DNA of 64,000 bases from Veronia pacifica (GTDB lineage Bacteria > Pseudomonadota > Gammaproteobacteria > Enterobacterales > Vibrionaceae): NCBI RefSeq assembly GCF_001707825.1, contig NZ_LYBM01000002.1, positions 62,001 through 126,000 on the forward strand, given 5' to 3'. The notes under the pieces were generated by a model. The model saw nothing but the letters and a program-made list of their open reading frames with translations, was not told where the DNA came from and ran no database searches. Positions 56,542 to 64,000 of the stretch are shown in pieces; position 1 is the first letter of the stretch; each line of letters begins with the position of its first letter. The translations under genes and the position numbers were made by a program.

Positions 56542-58812
56542 CCGTATTGTCACTGTCGGTAACCCAAACAGCGGTAAAACAACACTGTTTAATCAGCTCA
56601 CAGGTGCGAGACAACAGGTCGGTAACTGGGCCGGTGTAACCGTTGAAAAGAAAACGGGTCAGTACACATTTAACAATAATAAGGTGAGCATCACCGACTT
56701 ACCGGGCATTTACTCTCTCGATAACTCTGATGACATTAATAGCCCAGATGAATCTATCGCGGTAAAAGCACTTTTTTCCAGCGATGTCGATCTTATTATC
56801 AACGTTGTTGATGCAAGTAGTCTGGAGCGTAGCTTATACCTCACCATGCAGCTCAGAGAACTGGGCGATCCTATGGTTGTGGTCCTGAACAAAATGGACG
56901 TGCTGGAGCGTCAGGGCTTTAGTATCGATACTGATAAGCTTGCGGCCGCGCTACAATGCCAAGTGCTAACGGTATCAGCGACGAAGAATAAACAGGTTCA
57001 GTCATTGAAAGCTGAGCTTGAAAACGTTTTGTCTTCGCCTCTGAGACCGGCTCCTAAAAAGATGGACTACGGCCAAAGTATTGAAACGGCGATTTCAGAA
57101 CTTGAATCTATCCTAGTTTCGGTTAACGAAGATCATAGACGTGCTTCAGCTATCCGTTTGATGACTGAAGATCAGTTAATGATCAAAAGTCTGCCAACAG
57201 ATACCGCAATGAAGTATCAAAAGTTATCAAGAAGCACTGTGCTGATGATGACAATGATTTGATGATTGCGAACACACGCTACACTGCCATTGCTAATATT
57301 TGTCAGGACTGCCGCAAGAAAACAGTCACTACTCGTCAGCGAATGACTGACGCGATTGACTCTATTGCGCTGCATAAATTTTTTGGTATTCCTTTCTTTT
57401 TTGCCGTCATGTACCTGATGTTCTTGTTCTCCATTAACATCGGCAGTGCATTTATCGACTTTTTCGATATTGGTGTTGGTGCCATTCTTGTTGATGGTGG
57501 GCATGCCCTGATGGACGGACACCTGCCAGTATGGCTGACGACCCTGTTGGCTGATGGTATTGGCGGTGGTATTCAAACTGTCAGTACATTCATTCCTGTT
57601 ATCGGCTGCCTGTACTTGTTCATGTCATTACTTGAGAGTTCAGGTTACATGGCCCGCGCAGCATTTGTTCTTGACCGTGCAATGCAAAAAATTGGCCTGC
57701 CAGGTAAAGCGTTTGTCCCTCTGGTTCTCGGCTTTGGTTGTAATGTTCCTGCTATCATGGCGACCCGCACACTTGATCAGGAGAGAGAGCGTAAACTAGC
57801 AGCAGCAATGGCTCCGTTTATGTCATGCGGTGCTCGTCTACCTGTTTATGCTTTATTTGCTGCGGCATTCTTCCCAGAGTCTGCACAAAACATTGTATTC
57901 CTTCTTTATCTCGCAGGTATTGCTGTTGCAATCCTGACTGGTGTCATTTTAAGAAAAACACTGTACCCGGGTGAGAGTGAAAGCATGCTGATGGAGATCC
58001 CTGAATATGAGATCCCAACCATGCGTAACATTCTGATCAAAACCTGGAACAAACTGAAGCGTTTCGTTCTTGGTGCCGGTAAGACTATCGTTGTTGTCGT
58101 TACTCTTCTGACAATGGCAAACTCTGTTGCACTCGATGGTACTTTTGGTCATACCAATACTGATGAGTCAGTCCTGTCTAAGGCCGCTCAGATTGTGACG
58201 CCTATTTTCTCTCCAATTGGTATTGAAGAAGATAACTGGCAGGCAACAGTGGGTATTATTACTGGTATCTTCGCTAAAGAAGCGGTAGTTGGTACTTTGA
58301 GTAGCCTTTATAACCAGTCAAACGACGACGAAGATGGTGAGTTCAATCTGAAGGACAAGTTACTGGAAGCTGTGAATTCAATTCCAAACAACCTTGTTGG
58401 ACTGAACTTCGCTGATCCTCTGGGTATCGCAGTTGATACAGATAAGACGGCACTTGCTGAAGAACAAGATGTTGACGTAAGTATCTTCACAAGCCTTCAG
58501 CAGAAGTTTACTGCATCTGGTGCATTTGCTTACCTGGTCTTCATTCTTCTTTACACGCCGTGTGTTGCTGCAATGGGCGCTTACGTAAGAGAGTTTGGCA
58601 AACCATTCTCAGCCTTTATTGCCAGCTGGACAATGTTACAGGCGGTGGTCTTCGCAATTGTCACGTACCAGTTGCTTAACATCGTCGATCACCCTGTCCA
58701 TGCTGCAATGTGGATCGCAATCAGTATGGCTATGTTGGCAGCCAGTGTGATGGCACTTAAACAAGCGAAAGCTCGACAAGACAATAGGTTAGTCGGTTAT
58801 GATTCTATCTAA
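56534..58812 (+). pseudogene. feoB: Ferrous iron transporter FeoB, split by a one-base frameshift
   Basis: The intact gene would encode a roughly 759-residue ferrous iron permease. The first part (56534-57262) has the GTPase domain: NPNSGKTTLFNQLTGARQQV, DLPGIYSL and NKMD; it ends at TGA 57260-57262. The second part (57259-58812) continues with the membrane domain: NIGSAFIDFFDIG, LESSGYMARAAFVLDR and VLGFGCNVPAIMATRTL, including gate-type Cys. One extra A in the run 57219-57222 restores a continuous protein reading YQKVIKKHCADDDNDLMIAN. The missing base lies in a homopolymer, so sequencing error is likely; otherwise iron uptake by this route is lost. Confidence 0.9.
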
Positions 58813-59014
58813 ACTTGAAAACTATCTCAGAATGCACCCAGGTGCGTCGCAGACTGAGATGGCTAAACATTTCTCACTGACTGAGGATGGAATTGATGCC
58901 ATGATGGCGGTGTGGTCCCGTAAGGGAAAAGTGAAAGTGGTGTGCAGCCGAGCCGGAAAATCGACGTATCATTGGCTGAATGACACTGAAATCGCCATTA
59001 GGATTTGCCACTAA
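58799..59014 (+). CDS. feoC: FeoC family winged-helix protein
   Basis: A 71-residue small winged-helix protein, the third Feo component: begins MILSKLENYLRMHPGASQTE and has a recognition helix (LTEDGIDAMMAVWSRKGKV). It overlaps the feoB end by 14 bases, confirming a feoABC operon. Vibrio FeoC is reported to interact with FeoB rather than to regulate transcription. The classical cysteine cluster of enterobacterial FeoC is absent. Confidence 0.85.
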   Translation: MILSKLENYLRMHPGASQTEMAKHFSLTEDGIDAMMAVWSRKGKVKVVCSRAGKSTYHWLNDTEIAIRICH

Positions 59015-59077
59015 ACACAAAAAATAGTTAATAAATAACCCAAAACCAGTGAGTTATATTCATCATTAACATATAGG

Positions 59078-59104
59078 AAAGGTCAGCATTTGCTGGCCTT
59101 TTTT
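59078..59104 (+). terminator. Terminator of feoABC
   Basis: AAAGGTCAGC (59078-59087) pairs with GCTGGCCTTT (59092-59101), one G-U pair, followed by T residues. Confidence 0.88.
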
Positions 59105-59389
59105 GTTCTTCATATCCGGCTCTTTTAACCCCTCTTTGTAAATATCCGCACATCAATAAAATACGATTTTCAGCATGTAAAACATAAAGATATAAAATTA
59201 ATTGCTAATAAAGATATTTATTATATTGAAGGTGAGACATGCTTATTTGATGTGAACACTATACTCACGTGGTATGACCAGTGTATAAGCAATTACTTGA
59301 TCGAATGCGGGATAAAAATAAAAAGAATTTTTTTTTGAGTGTTTTTGCAGGGAAGTTAGCTCAGAAGACAAATATGGAGGTTCTAAAAC
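59105..59389 (+). other. AT-rich upstream region of the fadL-like gene
   Basis: No gene seen. The sequence is very AT-rich from about 59140 to 59240, with a possible promoter and FadR operator near 59267-59283. The GGAGG at 59376-59380 is the ribosome binding site of the fadL-like gene. Confidence 0.4.
59267..59283 (+). promoter_or_regulatory. FadR-like operator upstream of fadL-volA
   Basis: TGGTATGACCA (59270-59280) with flanking AC and GT matches the core of the FadR operator (CTGGTCnGACCAG) at most positions. The position about 110 bases before a long-chain fatty acid channel gene supports fatty-acid control. Confidence 0.55.
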
Positions 59390-60661
59390 GTGTTAAAACA
59401 CCCAGTAACTGTCATTCCCGTAATACTCTTTTCATCATCAGCGATGAGTGCCTCTTTTTATCTCAACGAAAAATATTCTACTGGTATCGGGAGAGCGAAT
59501 TCAGGCGAAGCAGCAGTGGCTGATGGCCCAACTGTGCTCGCCCACAATCCAGCAGCCATCACCCGGTTCGATGGCTTACTTATCTCTACAAATCTCACTT
59601 TAACCTCACAGCAACTTGACATCGAAAGTGTTGAAATAAACTAGAAAGCGACAGATACCATCCCTCTTCTGGCGTTTCCAACCACGTTTGTGTCTTACAA
59701 AGTCAATGATGATTTTGCTGTTGGAGCCGGCGTTTATAGTGCGTATGGCTTTGCCGGTGAATATCCCAAAGATTTTGTGCATGGTGATTTAGCTGGTGAG
59801 TCCAGAATTATTACCCTCTCACTGAACCCTGTTGCTGCCTACCGGGTAACCGATCAACTCAGTCTCGGCGCGGGTCTGCTCGTCAATTATGGCAATGTCA
59901 AAATTTCCAGAACCGTTGGCGCATTCGCACAAGTTTTCGACACATTAAAGATCACTGATCTCGGACTTATTATGCGGACAGAGGGCTTCGGTTTTGGCTA
60001 TAACTTAGGTGCGTTATTCGAGTTTAATGACGACAATCGTATCGGCCTTTCTTATCGGGGCGCATCAAAAATACGATTCAAAAATGGCGAACTTACTGAT
60101 TACACTGGCCGCTATATTCCCCCCGATGGCGGTACGACAGATGTAAAGATGGAGCTGACATTACCGGATATTATCCAATTTTCTGGTTACCACCTTTTTC
60201 ATGATGATTGGGCACTCCACTATGACGTGCTCTGGGCTGGGTGGGAAAAAGTGAAGGGGATTGTCGTCAAAGATAAAACTGGCAACACCTGTCAATTTAA
60301 CCGTGAACCCGATAAGACTGGACTCTGTGTAGATAACGAACTGATACTTGACAATAATCTTCGCTATTCAGCAGGTCTGACCCATTATTTCAATGATAAC
60401 TGGACCTTTCGGACTGGCATTGCCTTTGATGAACAGGCAGCTGAGACCACAGTAGCGCTGCCGGATATGAGTGTTCTGACGTTTGCTGGTGGAACGACAT
60501 ATCAGTACTCACCCGACCTCTCCTTTGATGCTGGCCTTTCTTTTTCAAAGCCGAAAACAGTCGAGTTTATCGATCGTGATTTAACCTTCAAACAACCCTA
60601 CCTATTTCGGGTAACGCGGTCAGCCATTTTTTTGAGTCTTGGTGTCAACTACCAATTTTGA
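59390..60661 (+). pseudogene. FadL/OmpP1 family long-chain fatty acid outer membrane channel, with in-frame amber codon
   Basis: The frame of 424 codons encodes a FadL-type beta barrel: signal peptide (MLKHPVTVIPVILFSSSAMS), plug region YSTGIGRANSGEAAVADGP and AHNPAAITRFDG, and barrel strands such as FAVGAGVYSAYGFAGEY, ending in a C-terminal Phe (VNYQF). Codon 85 is TAG (59642-59644), interrupting the barrel between VEIN and KATDTIPLLAF, both of which fit the family. The GTG start has GGAGG at 59376-59380. Together with volA downstream, it probably passes fatty acids released by the lipase. If the stop is real, the channel is lost unless a suppressor reads it. Confidence 0.85.
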
Positions 60662-60674
60662 TGGGAAGCAAGAG

Positions 60675-63392
60675 ATGAAAACATTAAGTGTCAGTTATTA
60701 CTTTCAAATTCTGTTTGTTTTTTGTTTTGTTGTCCTTACTGGTTGCGATGCTAAGCCGAAGAATGAAGGGGCCGAAACGGAAACGCTGTTCCTACCGCAG
60801 TTTGATGGCAGTTTGAATGCGCAAACGAAGGTGACGTTTATTCTGGGAGGTCCGGGAGAAGATTTGCCAAGGCCTTATTTTATTATTCAGGACTCTCTGG
60901 ATGGCACAGTTAACCTACCTGCAGATTATGGTACGGACAGTAGTCTTGAAAATCCATTTCACTCGTTAAGCACACTGGATGGTTGGTCTGTCAGTAAGTT
61001 TATTCAAGTGGGTTTTTCAGGCAAAGGCTTTCCAGAGGAACAGCAAACCATAACAGAGGGGGTTCACCTGTTCAGAATTAACCAAAGTTTTGACAAAGGT
61101 ACTCCCGAAATAACAGCGGAAATTCCGGTATCTGCTTATACCCGTGGCAAAAACTTATTTATCCAACCTCTGGAATTGCTTGATGCTAAAAGCGAGTACA
61201 TCTATGTAGTGACCGATGCTGTTCGGGATAGAGACGGTGTGCCTGTCGGAACCTCACGCGCTTATGCAACCCTTGCCACTGGAACAACACCCGCTCTTGG
61301 TGACAGGTTGAACCGAGCATCACGGATCACCGTCAGCCTGAATGAGATCCTTGATGATCACAGTACTGAGAGCTTCGATATTGAATCGGAAGACATTATT
61401 TTCTCAGGTTGGTTTACTACCCAATCAATTGGCGATGATCTGAAATCGACCAAATATGCCATGCTGAAGTCGGTCGAGCAGGGGGGCTTAGAGACCTTGT
61501 GGAAAGGGAGCAAGGCCAATCCCAATAACGTTGACCTCAGTCGTGCCTACCAAATGTCGTTCGATAACACGCAGGACTTTGGCTCATTTTTAAGTGCAGA
61601 CCAAAATTTTGATAAGTATGTTGTATCTCAGGCCGGGGGGGATGCACCGCAGCCTGGTAGCGGACCCTCGCCACTGAAACAGTTACTGCTGGACCTTAAT
61701 GGTGGCCTTGCATTACTCGATCCACTGCTTGGCGGAGTCAAAATGCAGGTGACGACAGGTAAAGTGAGTTTGCCATATTTTCTCTATTCAGATGATAACT
61801 GGCGTTCGTTACGTGCAAGGCCAGCATCACCAAACATATACACACTCAGCCACCTCCTTAACAAGGGCGAACCTGAAGATCGCGCAGCCATTACCCGTCA
61901 ACTGAACACACTGAGTGTTGAGCCAGAACTCATCGCATCGATGGACATTCTGCATAAACAAGATGAAATGATTAAATTGCTTGGGGCGGATATTCGTCTG
62001 GCTGATGGGAGTCATCCGGACACAGTCGTTATTGATGGAGGTTCAGTCCCCTCTACAGTGGGAAATATTACCCGGTACAGTCCATATCCTGCAGTTCAAC
62101 GACTTGAAGATGTGCCATTTCTCCTCATCACCCCCCAAACACTAGCGCCAGATAAGCCTCTTAATTTGGTTATCTACAAACATGCTGTTATCGCCTCAAA
62201 AGAGACAGTGCTTGCTATGGCGCCACGCATGATTGCGCTTAATCGTTTGTCATCATTTTGGACTGGACTGGTAGGTTCATTTCAGCCATTTATTAATATT
62301 TTTGGAGATATACTGACCTTGTTCGGGATTGATCCCGACTTTTCATGGATCCGAGGCGATTCTGCTAACCTTGCTATTCTGGTGATTGATTTACCTTTGC
62401 ACGGTGAGCGAAGTCTTGATGAAGAACGGTCTGCGAATGTCGACCCTACTGCTTACATTGCTTTGCAGAATATGGCTGTAGGTAAATCTGTTTTCTATCA
62501 GACGGTTTACGACTTACTGGGCTTACGATTGGCCGTTGATATTGCACAAGATACTGGTGCATTAGTGGGGACGCCGCTTGAAGCAATGAATACTGAGCCA
62601 CCGAGCTTTATGGCACATTCTCTCGGGGGGGTGGCAGGCCTGACCGCGGTTGCGATTGCGCAAAATGACGATGGTAGTGATGTTGACCATGCGTCGTTAA
62701 ATTTTTCTTCGATTGCCATGGCGACTGTCAGTGCCGGTATCTCAGATACTTTGCTCAACTCCAGTGAATTCGAGTTAACGGTGAAACATTTTATTTCGGA
62801 AGCCCAAAGCAAAGGCTACCGCAATTATATGGAGAGTGCCGGTGAGGTATGTGACAGCCAACTCTCTGATGATCTCGGGCAGTGCTACGCTGAATTTGTT
62901 GTCGCGGCGCAAAATTCCGCAGAGCTTAGTGATGTTCAGGTGTTTCTTGAGGAGCAGTTTGTCCTGTTCTCTTTTGCCGCGCAAATGATGCTCGATTCTG
63001 TCGATCCTCATAACTATGCGAAGCTTAAAAATCAGGATGGCAGTTATTCTCTTGGAGAAATTCCTATTCTAGCTTTTCAGGTAGAAGATGACTTGTTTCT
63101 ATCAAATAGCATAGATAATTCACCCTTTTCGGGGTCTGAACCTTTGGCTAAATTACTTGGTTTACCATCTATTGATCAGGCGTCGAATCAAGCGAAAGGG
63201 GACAGAAATATTGTTAAGTTTAACAGTGATGCTGTTCACACCTCTGTTATCGGGCCAACGAATCCTGATCCCGATACGGGGCAGAGCCTTGATTTTCGTC
63301 ATAACAGTTATATGCAAATATTGTTCGCAGAGTTTTTTGACAGTCAGGGACAGACATTTGGTGATATCCCAACTGAGTTATTAGCAGAATAA
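60675..63392 (+). CDS. volA: VolA-like surface lipoprotein lipase (Pla-1/cef family)
   Basis: A 905-residue lipoprotein resembling VolA, the vibrio outer membrane lysophospholipase that frees fatty acids from host lysophosphatidylcholine. Lipobox LTGC puts the lipidated Cys at position 24. The nucleophile elbow is FMAHSLGGVAG at about residue 646; the His is probably in VKFNSDAVHTSVIG near the end. The gene lies 13 bases after the fadL-like gene, as in Vibrio cholerae, where lipase and channel work together. The residue after Cys is Asp, unusual for an outer membrane lipoprotein. GGGAAG is the ribosome binding site. Confidence 0.85.
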   Translation: MKTLSVSYYFQILFVFCFVVLTGCDAKPKNEGAETETLFLPQFDGSLNAQTKVTFILGGPGEDLPRPYFIIQDSLDGTVNLPADYGTDSSLENPFHSLSTLDGWSVSKFIQVGFSGKGFPEEQQTITEGVHLFRINQSFDKGTPEITAEIPVSAYTRGKNLFIQPLELLDAKSEYIYVVTDAVRDRDGVPVGTSRAYATLATGTTPALGDRLNRASRITVSLNEILDDHSTESFDIESEDIIFSGWFTTQSIGDDLKSTKYAMLKSVEQGGLETLWKGSKANPNNVDLSRAYQMSFDNTQDFGSFLSADQNFDKYVVSQAGGDAPQPGSGPSPLKQLLLDLNGGLALLDPLLGGVKMQVTTGKVSLPYFLYSDDNWRSLRARPASPNIYTLSHLLNKGEPEDRAAITRQLNTLSVEPELIASMDILHKQDEMIKLLGADIRLADGSHPDTVVIDGGSVPSTVGNITRYSPYPAVQRLEDVPFLLITPQTLAPDKPLNLVIYKHAVIASKETVLAMAPRMIALNRLSSFWTGLVGSFQPFINIFGDILTLFGIDPDFSWIRGDSANLAILVIDLPLHGERSLDEERSANVDPTAYIALQNMAVGKSVFYQTVYDLLGLRLAVDIAQDTGALVGTPLEAMNTEPPSFMAHSLGGVAGLTAVAIAQNDDGSDVDHASLNFSSIAMATVSAGISDTLLNSSEFELTVKHFISEAQSKGYRNYMESAGEVCDSQLSDDLGQCYAEFVVAAQNSAELSDVQVFLEEQFVLFSFAAQMMLDSVDPHNYAKLKNQDGSYSLGEIPILAFQVEDDLFLSNSIDNSPFSGSEPLAKLLGLPSIDQASNQAKGDRNIVKFNSDAVHTSVIGPTNPDPDTGQSLDFRHNSYMQILFAEFFDSQGQTFGDIPTELLAE

Positions 63393-63415
63393 AGTGGGGT
63401 CGAAAGACCCCCTTT
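63391..63415. terminator. Bidirectional terminator between volA and HIT gene
   Basis: GGGGTC (63396-63401) and GACCCC (63406-63411) closed by a GAAA tetraloop, with A-run and T-run flanks. It lies between two convergent genes. Confidence 0.85.
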
Positions 63416-63417
63416 CT

Positions 63418-63855
63418 TTATTGGCTATTTGCGGGGATAAAGCCCTCAACCTTTGACAGTTGGTCGCGCCATTTAGCGCATACTTCTTCTTGTGCCTCTT
63501 TACCTCTCTGAATGCCCTGTGTATTTCCCCACACAGGGCCCGGCCACGCGATATCATTTTTAAAGCGGGCGATATGGTGGATATGGAGTTGCGGCACCAT
63601 ATTGCCTAGTGCGCCGATGTTAATTTTATCGGCATTGGTAGACGATTCGAGTATCGAGGCAACAGCAGACGACTCTGAAATAAGTTGGATTTGCTGCTCA
63701 TGTGGTAGGTGATGAATCTCTCTAAGATTATCTATTTTGGGTACCAGTATTAGCCACGGACCGATATCCTCTTTACTCAAAAGGACCCGACATAAAGGGA
63801 AGTCGCCAATAACCGTGGTGTCTTGTTCTAACCGAGAGTGAAGTGCAAATGTCAT
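63418..63855 (-). CDS. HIT domain protein
   Basis: A 145-residue nucleotide hydrolase or transferase of the histidine triad superfamily. The motif MVPQLHIHHIARFKND with nearby WPGPVW matches the subgroup of bacterial HIT proteins whose motif reads QLHxHxxAR. Substrate unknown. It stands alone; the remaining 145 bases to the window end hold no recognised gene. Confidence 0.82.
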   Translation of the reverse strand: MTFALHSRLEQDTTVIGDFPLCRVLLSKEDIGPWLILVPKIDNLREIHHLPHEQQIQLISESSAVASILESSTNADKINIGALGNMVPQLHIHHIARFKNDIAWPGPVWGNTQGIQRGKEAQEEVCAKWRDQLSKVEGFIPANSQ

Positions 63856-64000
63856 AAAAAATACTGCTACAAGGATAAACTCTAACCCTAAAAGTTCTTG
63901 GTGTAGGTGTAAAGATATTACCGTTTGTTAATAAGAGGCATCCTCTCATTGACTCGTTGCCACGTTGCGAATCGCTGATTTGTTACCTGAGTTTGCCGTC

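Noticed and set aside
59281-59523. An 80-codon plus-strand frame at the start of the fadL-like gene
   Set aside because: Out of frame with clear FadL signal peptide and plug region, and lies partly in the promoter region.

Overview
The window is a chromosomal segment of a gammaproteobacterium, most probably a Vibrionaceae species (Grimontia, Enterovibrio or Photobacterium-like). This assignment is inferred from gene content and order: fur-fldA-DUF2788-ybfF-seqA-pgm, znuBC/znuA-mepM-AraC regulator-feoABC, and a FadL-type channel followed by a VolA-like surface lipase, are all arrangements I associate with vibrios. No rRNA, tRNA, insertion sequence, prophage or CRISPR array was recognised. Coding density is high and most genes are housekeeping.

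Layout. 1-2.6 kb: end of a TraB/GumN-family gene, an MFS transporter and a TIGR02647 protein. 2.6-8.9 kb (minus strand): a sodium:amino-acid symporter with a structured leader, ybaM, an HDAC-family deacetylase, priC, a TSUP transporter and dinG. 9.4-11.6 kb: major porin, DUF2057 protein, small lipoprotein. 11.9-21.8 kb: ybaN-apt-dnaX-ybaB-recR-htpG-adk-hemH-gsk, the same order as in Escherichia coli. 21.9-28.9 kb: asnB, then nagC-nagA-nagB divergent from nagE (N-acetylglucosamine use). 29-37.5 kb: glnS, fur, fldA, DUF2788, ybfF, seqA, pgm, DUF1853, ybgI. 37.6-48.9 kb: gltA divergent from sdhCDAB-sucABCD, the TCA-cycle cluster from citrate synthase through succinyl-CoA synthetase and succinate dehydrogenase. 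49-52.9 kb: zinc uptake (znuBC divergent from znuA) and mepM. 53-59 kb: a membrane-spanning AraC-type regulator with a periplasmic propeller, then feoABC. 59.4-63.9 kb: fadL-like gene, volA-like lipase, HIT protein.

Regulation visible in the sequence: a Zur operator between znuC and znuA; two NagC operators 94 bp apart flanking a CRP site between nagB and nagE; a perfect FNR box before feoA; a FadR-like site before fadL; a sigma-32-type promoter before htpG; and, inside dnaX, a frameshift signal with two slippery heptamers.

Three genes are broken as read: gsk (one-base frameshift), feoB (one-base frameshift) and the fadL-like gene (in-frame amber codon). Both frameshifts are explained by one base missing from a short homopolymer, so sequencing error must be excluded before real loss of function is accepted. 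The least ordinary items are the one-component membrane regulator at 53.1-55.8 kb, the dnaX double slippery site, the symporter leader RNA, and the group of hairpins after the AraC-type gene.
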